From positions 1,331,630 through 1,395,629 of the forward strand of contig NZ_CP078077.1 of the NCBI RefSeq assembly GCF_023101185.1: DNA of 64,000 nucleotides. Reading direction: 5' to 3'. Positions 45,803 through 55,136 of this stretch are shown here, one piece after another (position 1 is the first letter of the stretch; every line of letters begins with the position of its first letter). The notes beneath the pieces were generated by a model that saw only the letters and a program-made list of their open reading frames with translations, did no database searches and was not told the origin of the DNA. Source of the DNA: Microbacterium galbinum (GTDB taxonomy: Bacteria; Actinomycetota; Actinomycetes; Actinomycetales; Microbacteriaceae). The position numbers and the translations under genes were made by a program.

Positions 45803-48800
45803 ATGTCTGAGCACATCGCGCGGCGATCCCGCGCGCGCACATTCGTTCACTGGCTGGCGGGTATCCTCGTCGCCCTCATGTCCATCGGCGGGCTGAGCGC
45901 TCCGGCGCTCGCCGCGGGTGGCACGGTCACGGTCTTCCCGATCGACACCGGAAGCGGACACAACGGCATGCCCGTGCTGACGGAGGGTGGAACCTACGCC
46001 TTCCAGCTCGGCTACGGCAGCATGGACGACGGTGCCGTCGTCGCGATCGGCCTGCCGTCGGGGATCACGATCCCCGATGCGGCTCTCACCGTTCCCGACG
46101 GCAACACCGCCGTTCGCTCCCTCGCGGTCAACGCCGCCGGCGAGCTCGTCGTGACGTTCAACGATCCGTTCCCGGCCGATGTGAACCAGGGCGTTCTCGA
46201 TCTCTCGTTCACCGTCGACAAAGTGCAGCGGTCCGAGGTCCGCGACCTGGTCTGGAACGTCGACGGCACCCCCACGACCCAGAAGGTGATCATCACCGAA
46301 CCCGGCGAGTCGCCGCAGTCGACGGGCACATCGTCGAACAAGTCGGTCGGCGGCGTGAACATTCCGCACACGGTCGTCGACGGTCGCGTCGTGATCGACC
46401 CGAGCGCGCTCGACATCGCCCTGCCGTACACGGTCACCGTGTCGAGCAGGGAGGCGCGCGACATCACGGTGACCGACACCCTCGGCGCCCACCTCGCCTT
46501 CGTCGAGGGGTCGCTCGCCGGCACCAAGGTCGTACGCGACGGGAACGACCTGAACCCGGTCACCACCGCGCTCGCCGATCTGCCCGCGATCTCGGGCACG
46601 AGCTTCGCCCACACCTTCCGTGCCGAGGCGAACTCGATCTACACCTTCACCTATCGGGCGACCATAGCCGACGCCGCTGCCCTCGAGGCCGTACGCGCCG
46701 ACCTGCAGCGCGCGTACGACGCCGTCGACAAGATCAACGGCGGTTCCTACTCCGTCACCGTCACCAACCAGGTCGACGTGAACGGCACGAAGCACAGCGC
46801 CGGCACCGCCATCCGCGGTTCGGTCAAGGGCCAGGACCGGCCGGGAACGGGCGCCGCCTTCGGCAAGACCGTCGACCCGACCGCCGTACAGCTGCAGAAG
46901 CAGCTCGCCGCCGGCGCGACCCTCGAGACGGCGATCGACGCGACCTACACGCTGCGCGCCGACCTGCGCGTCTTCGCCGACTTCGCCGACGGCCCGTTCG
47001 CGCTGACGCGCAACGTCGTCATCCGTGACACACTGCCGGCTCAGACGTCGTGGAAGACGGATGCCGCCGGCTTCCTCACCGCGATCGATCAGGACGGCAC
47101 CGCCGTCGCACTCCGCCCCGCCACGGGCATCACGAGCGACGTCGAGAAGACGATCGCCGCCGACGAGTACCGGGGCACCTACGTCGTCGACGGCAAGAAC
47201 CTCTTCGTGAACATCGGCAAGGACGTCACCAGGGAGTACCGCCTCGCGGCCGCCGCCACGATCACCGCTCTGCCGCAGCAGGCGAGCAGCGACAACCAGT
47301 ACGCGACCCAGTACCGCGTGTCGAACGATGCGTACTTCGTGTACGACGACGGCAAGTACGAGTCGAAGTCGGCCTCGACGACGATCACCGTTCCGAAGGA
47401 CACCTCGGGCGGCGTCGACGACCCGGGCCGGTTCTCGAAGACCGCCCCGGGCGGAACCGTCTCGGTCACCGGCGGCACGTCGACGACGATCCCGTACACG
47501 TTCCGCATCGGTGAGAACGTCGGAGACGCCGCGACCTCGCGCATCGTCGACGAGATCGATCACTCGATCTTCGACGTGACCGCGGCGACGCTCCCCGCGA
47601 TCAAGGAGTCGATCACCGGCGCCTACGACTACAACTACCCGCTCGACGCCGACACGTTCGACGTGACGATCGCCGAAGACGGCACGCTGGTCATCGCCCC
47701 GAACGACGCGTTCCCCCAGGACGCCGCGTGGGGAGCATCCGCCGCAGCCCCGTTCCTGAAGAGCTGGGCGATCACGCTCGACCTGCCCACCCAGGTTTTG
47801 CAGGGCAAGCAGACCATCGAGGTCGACAACGCCGCGCGGTACGAGGGGGAGGGTCAGGAGATCGTCTACACCTCGACCTCGCGCACGACGGCGACCAGCT
47901 TCGGCAACGAGATGGAGGTGCGCAAGCGCGTCTACGACGCCGCGAACGACGCCTTCACCGGAAGCCTGCGGGTCGAGATGGATGCCGAGGGCGCCCTGAC
48001 GCAGACCGACTTCATCTACCGCGTCGAGCTCATGCCGCACGGCACCTTCACCCACATGGTCGAGGACGTCGTCGACGTGCTGCCCGCGGGCGTGGAGTTC
48101 CTGGGATGGGTCGCACCGGGTGACGTGACCTCGGGCACGACGACCGGCGGTGCCACCTACACGGTGCCGGGCACGAACATCACGGCTGCGTACGACGCGT
48201 CGACCGACACGGTCACGCTCGAGCGCGGACGCCTCGTGAGCGGTGAGACGCTGGCCCTGTTCTTCAAGGTGCGCGTCGTCGACTACCAGGCGAACGTCGG
48301 CATCACCAACATGATCGGCGCCGTCGGCGCCACGATCACGCCGACGAACGACTACCCGCTGAACCTGCTCAAGCGCGACAGCACGGATGCCGCGAAGCTG
48401 ATCACCGACGCGGGCGCCCGCTTCTCGGTGCTGGCCGACGACCAGCAGACGGTCGTGCTGAGCGACCTGCGCGTGGTCGACGGCAAGATCGTCACGGCCG
48501 AGGGCACGACGCCGACCGTGAAGAGCGCCGGAACGTTCTGGCTGCGCGAGGACGTCGCGCCCGCCGGGTACCAGCTGGCGACCGAGCTCACCCGCATCGC
48601 CGTCGCGGCGAACGGGGTCTCGGACGACGTGGCGCTCTACAACACCCCGGGCACGACGCCCGAGCCCGAGAAGACGTACGCGATCGGCGACGTCACGTGG
48701 ATCGACGCGAACAAGGACGGCCGACAGGACGACGACGAGCAGGTTCTGCCCGGCGTGACCGTCGAGCTCATCCAGGACGGCGAGGTCATTGCGACTACGA

Positions 48801-49294
48801 CGACCGACGAGCGCGGCCGCTACCTGTTCGACGAACTGCCGGCCGGGGAGTATCGCGTGAAGTTCACCCTGACCGCGGACCAGAAGAAGACGTACGTCTT
48901 CACGCAGGCGGATGCCGGGGCGGACGACACCGTGGACTCGGATGCGGACACCACGACCGGCATGACGCAGACGATCGTGCTCGGGCCGGACAACGTCCAC
49001 CTCTCGCGCGATTACGAATGGAACGACGTGCGGGCCACCGAGGGCGTCGACCCGACCTGGGATGCCGGCGTGATCGTGCGCGAAGCGCCGACCGAACCGA
49101 CGCCGGGCACCCCGGGTGCAGGCGCCGAGGAGCCGGGAGAGAGCCCGGTCGACCCGGCGCGGCCGGGCACCCCGGGCGTCAACGCGCTCGCCACGACGGG
49201 CGGCGACCTGCCGCTCGCGCTCGCCGGAATCGCGCTGCTGCTGATCTCGGGAGGTGCCGTCACGTTCGCCGTACGACGACGCCGCGCGGTCTGA
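45803..49294 (+). CDS. LATTG surface adhesin with SpaA/SdrD-B-like domains
   Basis: 1163 aa. Signal peptide to about LAAGG (38). A long region of beta-sandwich modules of isopeptide-forming type follows. Near 850-940 is a SpaA-like domain (GARFSVLADDQQTV, then FWLREDVAPAGYQLATELTR). Near 955-1090 is an SdrD-B/collagen-binding-B-like domain (IGDVTWIDANKDGRQDDDEQ, LPGVTVELIQDGEVIATTTT, DERGRYLFDELPAGEY) with a Ca-type DxNxDG loop. Tail: Pro/Glu-rich spacer, LATTG (1129-1133), helix, RRRRAV. A wall-anchored adhesin or pilin-like protein for the class E sortase. Confidence 0.9.
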   Translation: MSEHIARRSRARTFVHWLAGILVALMSIGGLSAPALAAGGTVTVFPIDTGSGHNGMPVLTEGGTYAFQLGYGSMDDGAVVAIGLPSGITIPDAALTVPDGNTAVRSLAVNAAGELVVTFNDPFPADVNQGVLDLSFTVDKVQRSEVRDLVWNVDGTPTTQKVIITEPGESPQSTGTSSNKSVGGVNIPHTVVDGRVVIDPSALDIALPYTVTVSSREARDITVTDTLGAHLAFVEGSLAGTKVVRDGNDLNPVTTALADLPAISGTSFAHTFRAEANSIYTFTYRATIADAAALEAVRADLQRAYDAVDKINGGSYSVTVTNQVDVNGTKHSAGTAIRGSVKGQDRPGTGAAFGKTVDPTAVQLQKQLAAGATLETAIDATYTLRADLRVFADFADGPFALTRNVVIRDTLPAQTSWKTDAAGFLTAIDQDGTAVALRPATGITSDVEKTIAADEYRGTYVVDGKNLFVNIGKDVTREYRLAAAATITALPQQASSDNQYATQYRVSNDAYFVYDDGKYESKSASTTITVPKDTSGGVDDPGRFSKTAPGGTVSVTGGTSTTIPYTFRIGENVGDAATSRIVDEIDHSIFDVTAATLPAIKESITGAYDYNYPLDADTFDVTIAEDGTLVIAPNDAFPQDAAWGASAAAPFLKSWAITLDLPTQVLQGKQTIEVDNAARYEGEGQEIVYTSTSRTTATSFGNEMEVRKRVYDAANDAFTGSLRVEMDAEGALTQTDFIYRVELMPHGTFTHMVEDVVDVLPAGVEFLGWVAPGDVTSGTTTGGATYTVPGTNITAAYDASTDTVTLERGRLVSGETLALFFKVRVVDYQANVGITNMIGAVGATITPTNDYPLNLLKRDSTDAAKLITDAGARFSVLADDQQTVVLSDLRVVDGKIVTAEGTTPTVKSAGTFWLREDVAPAGYQLATELTRIAVAANGVSDDVALYNTPGTTPEPEKTYAIGDVTWIDANKDGRQDDDEQVLPGVTVELIQDGEVIATTTTDERGRYLFDELPAGEYRVKFTLTADQKKTYVFTQADAGADDTVDSDADTTTGMTQTIVLGPDNVHLSRDYEWNDVRATEGVDPTWDAGVIVREAPTEPTPGTPGAGAEEPGESPVDPARPGTPGVNALATTGGDLPLALAGIALLLISGGAVTFAVRRRRAV

Positions 49295-49312
49295 CCCGCG
49301 GAAACCTCGAGT

Positions 49313-49353
49313 CCGGCGCGGGACACCACGAGAGACGTGGTGCCCCGCGCCGG
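49313..49353 (+). terminator. Terminator after the 1163-aa adhesin
   Basis: CCGGCGCGGGACACCACG and CGTGGTGCCCCGCGCCGG form an 18-bp stem with one mismatch and an AGAGA loop. It begins 18 nt past the stop. The inner CACCACG/CGTGGTG is shared with the repeats at 34658-34724. Confidence 0.85.
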
Positions 49354-49375
49354 GGTGGGTGAAGCGAGGGTGAAG
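49354..49375 (-). promoter_or_regulatory. PHO-box-like 11-nt direct repeat 2
   Basis: Reading the minus strand: CTTCACCCTCG CTTCACCCACC, the same two-unit layout as 45609-45630 with few changes. It lies directly behind the terminator and 105 bp before the 1853-aa gene. Confidence 0.55.
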
Positions 49376-49479
49376 TTTCGCCTTCGCGGCGGTTGGGCGA
49401 CCCTTCAGACGACAGCATGCAGATGAGGCTCTGTCCTCGCGACCTCTGCGTCGCCCTGCGGTTTCTGAAGGGGAGTTCA

Positions 49480-52400
49480 ATGACCGGTCCATCTCGCGCG
49501 CCCTCGCGCCTGCGCACCGCAGCCGTCGCCATGCTGGCGACGCTCGCCACCGTCACGATGATGCTGGTGGCCGCGCCCGCGGCGTACGCGGCGGGACCCG
49601 CCGTGCTCTCGATCGAGATCACGCCGGTGAATCCCACCACCGGCGAGGCGGTGACGGCGACCGGGTACGGACAGCAGAACAACCGTCTCGGATACCGCAT
49701 CGCGTACTCCTGCTCGGTCGCCGAGTGCACCGACACCGTGGTCACGCTGCCCGCGGTCGCCCTCGACCCGACCTACGGCACCTTCCGCATCCACCGCTAC
49801 GAGACGTGGACACCGCCCGCCGGCGGTGGCGCGACGATCGCCAACACGGTGACGGGCGGAGTCACCGTGCGATTGGGCACCGTCGCGGCCGGGACGTCGT
49901 CGACGTTCCTCGTGCAGTACGTGCGCGACATCGACGCCAGCGCGCCCGGCGCCGCGGCTCCCGCCTACTTCCCGAACGGATACCAGATCAGCAACTCGGC
50001 GACGATCACCTCGCCGAACGCGGTCGGACCCGCCACGGCCACTGCAGCGCCGGTCACGTGGCAGATCGCATTGCCCGCAACGCCCACCGTCGTGAAGACC
50101 GGTCCGGCGACGGTGCGCCCCGACACCGACATGACCTACACGGTCGCGATGTCGGACGGGTGCTTCACCAACCGCGGCTCCGGTCGCTGGACCGCCGCGG
50201 GCAACCTGCTCTGCGGCGAGAGTTACAGCGTGGTGGATCGGCTGCCTGCCCAGGCGCAGTTCGTCAGCGCCGGGGACGGCGGCGTCTACGACGCGGCGAA
50301 TCACAGCGTGACCTGGACGAAGTCCGGCGCGACCGCGGCCGGTGGATTCGGTGTCGCCGCCGTGGGCGGCTGGACCCAGGGGTACGGATACAACCCGCGC
50401 ACCGTGACGGTCCGCTATCCCGCGAGCGCCTTCCCCGAGTCGGCGGACGGAGCGGACTTCATCGCTCCCGTCACCAACAACGTCGATGTCAGTGTGACCT
50501 ACCTCGACGACGCGCAGACCGTGAAGACGGCGACCACCTCGTTCCGGCACGATGTCGTGCGGGTCGAGCCGTTCGGCCGCGCCGAGCAGACGAAGATCGG
50601 CAACGCCGACCAGGACATCAACGGATCACGCTGGGTGAACGTTCCGCCGGACACGACCGGACTGGTCTGTCCGACGAGCGGCCGCGACGACTGGAACCGC
50701 GTCTGCACGCCGGGACAGACCGTCGCGCCATTCGCGACGCGCACCGACCGCTTCTGGCAGGTCGACACCTACAACCGCGGCAACGTCGCCGGCATCGCGA
50801 CCGTCGTCGACAACGATCTGGGCAACTCCGACGTGCGCGTGCGGCGGATCACGACCTCGGGCGGCGCGACCGCACCGACGATCGCCTGGACGATCACCGA
50901 CGGCACGACGACGACGCAGGGAACCACGACCGCGACCACCTACACGGCCCCGGCGGGCTCGTGGCTGACCGCGGCCACCGTGACCTCCGGTTCGCTGGCC
51001 GGCCCCAACCTGCTTCCGAGCGGCACGGCCGGAACCCTCTTCCGCATCAACTACGGGTACGACCTTCCCGTGGGCAGCCCGCTGTTCACGTGGCGCAACG
51101 CTGCGTCGGCGACCATGACCTACCCCGATCAGCCGCAGATCTCCCCGATCCCGGTGACCTCGACCGCAGCGGTGATCTTCCGCGAAACCCCGAAGGTCGC
51201 CGCCGCGGCGCCCGCTTTCAGCGCGGGATTCGTCGGCACACCGGTGGTCGAGGGCGGCGGACAGGTCGTTCCCGGGGGCAAGGTGACGTACCGCGTCAAC
51301 GGCGCCACTGCCAATATTCCGGCCGACCGTACGGTTTCGCCCCAGTACGTCTTCATCGCACCGATCGGGTGGAACATCACTCCGAACTCGGCGAGCTTCG
51401 CCGCGGGAACCGTGCCGCCGGGAGTGAGCTTCACCTCCAAGAACGTGACGATCGCAGGCGTGACGCGTCAGGCGGTCATCGCCTCGTGGCCGACCGGGGC
51501 GACGTTCGGCGCCAACGCGACCTGGCCGACGATGAGCGTCTCGGCGAGCCCGACCTCGGCGGTCGCCGCCGGAACGAGCAGTGTCGCGAACGTCTGGACA
51601 GGAGACTCGCGCAATGCGTTCGCTCCGGACACCACCACATGGGGCGGAAAGGTCGTCGACACGACGGACGTCGACGGAGACGGCAACATCACGGAGGCGT
51701 TCGCCTCGAACTCCATCAGCGTCTCGGTGAGCGGCGTGGCACGTCTCGACGTCGTGAAGGAGATCTGCGTGGTGACCGACGACGACTGCGTGTGGGTGTC
51801 GAACCCCGACGTGGTGGTCGGCGTCGATCCCGACGCGAGTGACATCACCTACCGCGTCACGCTCGTGAACTCGGGAAACACCGTGCTCTCGGGCATCGTC
51901 GGCTACGACATCCTGCCGCACGTCGGCGACGGCCGCGGCAGCACGTTCGCCGAAACGTTGAACACCGTCACCTTCCGATCCTTCAACATGGCGCTGAGCT
52001 ACTCGGCGTCGCAGAATCCGTGCCGCACCGAGGTGCTCCCCACGAACCCCGGATGCACCACCGGGTGGACGGCCGGCGCGTTCGGTGCCTCCGCGATCCG
52101 CGCGCAGGTGAGCGGCAATCTCGCACCGGGAGAATCGTCGTCGTTCGAGTTCACGGCCAACGTCGTGCCGGGCGCCCCCGCCGACGCGATCGCCTGCAAT
52201 TCGGTCGCCATCGACAGCGCCAGCACACTGCCGACCGAACCGCGCCCGGTGTGCGCGACCACGCAGGAGGCCGATCTCGCGGTCTCGGTGCCCGATCGCC
52301 TGCCGCTGCAGGCCGGACGCCCCGGCACGGTTCCCTTCGTGGTGACGAACCTCGGCGGGTCGGAGGCTGCGCCGGCGACCGTCGAGATCGCCGTTCCTGC

Positions 52401-55041
52401 CGGCATCCGCATCACCAGCCTGACCCCCGAGGGGTGGGTGTGCGATGCCGATGATGTCGCCGCCGACGGCTCGGTGCTCGGACCCGTGACGTTGACGTGC
52501 GATCCGGTGACGGCGGAGGGCGCATCGCGCATGCTCGCGCTCGACGAACCGAACCCGCTCGACCTGCCCGCCGTCATTCCCGATGACCAGCTGGTCGGTG
52601 ACGACACGTGCTTCGGGGCCGAGGTCTCCGGCCTGATGTCCGACCCCGTCGACGCGAACAACACCGCCGAGGCGTGCTTCGTCGTCGCGCAGGGAGACGC
52701 CCTCGTCGGCATCACCAAGACCGACGGCGTCGACACCGTCGCGATGGGCGAGGAGTTCACGTACACGATCGACGTCGCCAACCTGCTCACGGGGGAGGCG
52801 ATCGCGGATGCGGTCGTGACCGACACCCTGCCCGACACCCTCGCGTTCGTCTCGGCCAGCGCGGGTGGCGTGGTGACCGATCAGGGCGAGGCGGATGCCG
52901 ACGGCCTGCGCCCGGGAGGAACGGTGACCTGGAGCATCGCGTCCTTGGCGCCATCGGGCCGGCTCGGCGACGGCGATGCCGCGACGGGGGCGGCGGGCTC
53001 GACCCAGCAGGTCACCGTCACGGTGCGCGTCGTGCAGGCCGCGGAGACGCAGGACGAGATCGTCAACGGCGTCCGGGTCGAGGCGGGCGATCCGGCTCTC
53101 CCGGGTGTCATCCTGGCTGCCGACGACTCCGACACCGACGACCTGATCCGATCGGCCGCACTGACGCTCGTGAAGTCGGCATCGCCGACCATCGTCGACG
53201 GCGTCGGCGACGAGGTCGCCTACTCCTTCGAGGTCACCAACTCCGGTGACGTCACCGTCACCGACGTGCAGATCGACGAGACCGCCTTCTCGGGAACGGG
53301 TACGGCTCCGGTCGTCACGTGTCCGGCGGAGGCGGGCGAGCTCGCCCCGGGCGACGTCGTCACCTGCTCCGCTGCGTACGAGGTCACGCAGGCCGACCTC
53401 GATGCCGGAGCGATCACCAACACGGCCATCGCCTCGGCGTCGGCTCCCGCCGGCGTCGACGGCCCCGAGTCCGAGCCGTCGAGCGCGACCGTCGACGTGA
53501 CCGCGGCGCCCACTCTCTCCCTGGTGAAGTCGGTGGCATCCGATCCGATCCAGGCGGCGGGTGACGAGGTGTCCTACGTCTTCACCGTCACGAACGACGG
53601 CAATGTCACACTCGAGGGCATCGAGATCGAGGAGACGGCGTTCACCGGATCGGGTGAGGACGTCGTCGCGAACTGCGCCGACGGCTCCCTCGCGCCGGGC
53701 GACTCCGTCGACTGCACCGCGACGTACGCGGTGACCCAGGCCGACGTGAACACCGGACGGATCGACAACACGGCGGTGGCCCACGCCACCACCCCGGCGG
53801 ATGACGTCGTGTCGAGCGACCCGTCGTCGGCCCCCGTGATCATCGACGCGGCTCCGGGTCTCACGGTCGTCAAGTCCGCGACCCCGACCGACCTCGCGGT
53901 CGACGACGAGGTCACGTACTCGTTCGTCGTCACCAACACCGGCAACGTCACGCTCCAGAGCGTCGCGGTCGTCGAGGGCGAGTTCACCGGATCGGGCGAC
54001 CTCTCGGCCGTCGACTGCGGCGATGTCTCGCGCACCCTCGATCCCGACGACCAGTTGATCTGCGAGGCGACGTACGTCATCACGCAGGACGACGTGGATG
54101 CCGGTTCGCTGTCGAACACTGCGACCGCGACGGGTACCGGTCCGGGCGGGCCGATCGCGTCCGACCCCTCGCGCGAGGATCTCTCGTTCGAGCGCGTGCC
54201 CGGCCTGGCGATCGTCAAGACGGCCGACGTCGAGGGCATCGAGGCGGCGGGGCAGGAGATCGAGTACCGCTTCCGGGTGACGAACACCGGCAACGTGACG
54301 GTCTCGGGCATCGAGGTCGAGGAGGGGGCGTTCTCCGGAACGGGCGAGCTCTCCGAGATCGGCTGCGAGACCGGAAGCCTCCTGCCCGGTCAGTACGTGG
54401 ACTGCGTCGCTGCGTACGAGGTCACGCAGGACGACGTGGATGCCGGCGGCATCACCAACACGGCGTCCGCGACGGCGAGCGTGCTCGGCGATGCGACGGT
54501 CGATGCCGATCCGTCGACCAGTGAACTGCCGTTCATCGGCGTGCTCTCCCTCTCTCTCGAGAAGGTCGGTACCCCGATCGACGTCGACGGTGACGACAGG
54601 ATGACGGTGAACGACCGCATCCGCTGGACCTTCACCGTCACGAACCCGAGCGCGGCGACGCTCTCGGGTCTCGAGGTGTCGGACCCGATGGCGGGTGCGA
54701 TCGAGTGCGAGGCCGACGTGCTCGCTCCCGGAGAGACGGTGGCGTGCGCGGCGATCGAGGAGTATCAGGTCACGGCCGCGCAGGCCGCGGCAGGGGAGGT
54801 CGTCAACGTGGCGACGGCCACCGCGACGGGTGTGGGTGACGCCCGGGCGGATGCCGAAGCGACGGCCAGTGTGACGATCGTCGAGGTCGCTCCCGCTGCT
54901 CCCTCGCCGGCGGGTCCGTCGGGCCCGCTGGCCACGACCGGCGGCGACCCCCGGGCGTGGACTCTCCTCGCCCTTCTGGTGATGCTCGCCGGCGCGGGAC
55001 TGGTCGTGGTCTCGCGGCGGCAAGGGGTGCGACGGGGTTAG
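49480..55041 (+). CDS. Giant LATTG surface protein with DUF11-type repeats
   Basis: 1853 aa. Signal peptide to about AAYAA (37). The N-terminal 700 residues are a beta-rich region with several Cys pairs (CSVAECTDTVV). Residues about 760-1190 have DUF11 domains. Then five 95-110-residue DUF7507-type repeats (about 1225-1770), each with TLxLVKSA, YSFxVTNxGNVTL and a Cys-bounded segment ending in YxVTQxDxxxGxIxNTAxA. Tail: Pro-rich linker, LATTG (1817-1821), helix, RRQGVRR. The start is the ATG behind GAAGGGGAGTTCA. The role is probably adhesion or a surface coat; no enzyme domain seen. Confidence 0.9.
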   Translation: MTGPSRAPSRLRTAAVAMLATLATVTMMLVAAPAAYAAGPAVLSIEITPVNPTTGEAVTATGYGQQNNRLGYRIAYSCSVAECTDTVVTLPAVALDPTYGTFRIHRYETWTPPAGGGATIANTVTGGVTVRLGTVAAGTSSTFLVQYVRDIDASAPGAAAPAYFPNGYQISNSATITSPNAVGPATATAAPVTWQIALPATPTVVKTGPATVRPDTDMTYTVAMSDGCFTNRGSGRWTAAGNLLCGESYSVVDRLPAQAQFVSAGDGGVYDAANHSVTWTKSGATAAGGFGVAAVGGWTQGYGYNPRTVTVRYPASAFPESADGADFIAPVTNNVDVSVTYLDDAQTVKTATTSFRHDVVRVEPFGRAEQTKIGNADQDINGSRWVNVPPDTTGLVCPTSGRDDWNRVCTPGQTVAPFATRTDRFWQVDTYNRGNVAGIATVVDNDLGNSDVRVRRITTSGGATAPTIAWTITDGTTTTQGTTTATTYTAPAGSWLTAATVTSGSLAGPNLLPSGTAGTLFRINYGYDLPVGSPLFTWRNAASATMTYPDQPQISPIPVTSTAAVIFRETPKVAAAAPAFSAGFVGTPVVEGGGQVVPGGKVTYRVNGATANIPADRTVSPQYVFIAPIGWNITPNSASFAAGTVPPGVSFTSKNVTIAGVTRQAVIASWPTGATFGANATWPTMSVSASPTSAVAAGTSSVANVWTGDSRNAFAPDTTTWGGKVVDTTDVDGDGNITEAFASNSISVSVSGVARLDVVKEICVVTDDDCVWVSNPDVVVGVDPDASDITYRVTLVNSGNTVLSGIVGYDILPHVGDGRGSTFAETLNTVTFRSFNMALSYSASQNPCRTEVLPTNPGCTTGWTAGAFGASAIRAQVSGNLAPGESSSFEFTANVVPGAPADAIACNSVAIDSASTLPTEPRPVCATTQEADLAVSVPDRLPLQAGRPGTVPFVVTNLGGSEAAPATVEIAVPAGIRITSLTPEGWVCDADDVAADGSVLGPVTLTCDPVTAEGASRMLALDEPNPLDLPAVIPDDQLVGDDTCFGAEVSGLMSDPVDANNTAEACFVVAQGDALVGITKTDGVDTVAMGEEFTYTIDVANLLTGEAIADAVVTDTLPDTLAFVSASAGGVVTDQGEADADGLRPGGTVTWSIASLAPSGRLGDGDAATGAAGSTQQVTVTVRVVQAAETQDEIVNGVRVEAGDPALPGVILAADDSDTDDLIRSAALTLVKSASPTIVDGVGDEVAYSFEVTNSGDVTVTDVQIDETAFSGTGTAPVVTCPAEAGELAPGDVVTCSAAYEVTQADLDAGAITNTAIASASAPAGVDGPESEPSSATVDVTAAPTLSLVKSVASDPIQAAGDEVSYVFTVTNDGNVTLEGIEIEETAFTGSGEDVVANCADGSLAPGDSVDCTATYAVTQADVNTGRIDNTAVAHATTPADDVVSSDPSSAPVIIDAAPGLTVVKSATPTDLAVDDEVTYSFVVTNTGNVTLQSVAVVEGEFTGSGDLSAVDCGDVSRTLDPDDQLICEATYVITQDDVDAGSLSNTATATGTGPGGPIASDPSREDLSFERVPGLAIVKTADVEGIEAAGQEIEYRFRVTNTGNVTVSGIEVEEGAFSGTGELSEIGCETGSLLPGQYVDCVAAYEVTQDDVDAGGITNTASATASVLGDATVDADPSTSELPFIGVLSLSLEKVGTPIDVDGDDRMTVNDRIRWTFTVTNPSAATLSGLEVSDPMAGAIECEADVLAPGETVACAAIEEYQVTAAQAAAGEVVNVATATATGVGDARADAEATASVTIVEVAPAAPSPAGPSGPLATTGGDPRAWTLLALLVMLAGAGLVVVSRRQGVRRG

Positions 55042-55061
55042 CGTCGCGCCCGCGTACGGAG

Positions 55062-55092
55062 CGGCGGCCGACGACCCGAAGGTCGGTCGCCG
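55062..55092 (+). terminator. Hairpin after the 1853-aa gene
   Basis: CGGCG/CGCCG and CCGAC/GTCGG pair with one mismatched base between the two stem parts, around a GACCCGAAG loop. It lies 21 nt after the stop and 5 nt before a -10 element. Confidence 0.7.
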
Positions 55093-55097
55093 CTCGG

Positions 55098-55103
55098 TAT
55101 ATT
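55098..55103 (+). promoter_or_regulatory. -10 element of LuxR regulator 1
   Basis: TATATT in an otherwise GC-rich stretch, 33 nt before the LuxR1 ATG. A second copy sits before LuxR2 (57317-57322). Confidence 0.5.
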
Positions 55104-55136
55104 GCATAGGAGAAAAGAGAGCGATTCCCTCCCCCC

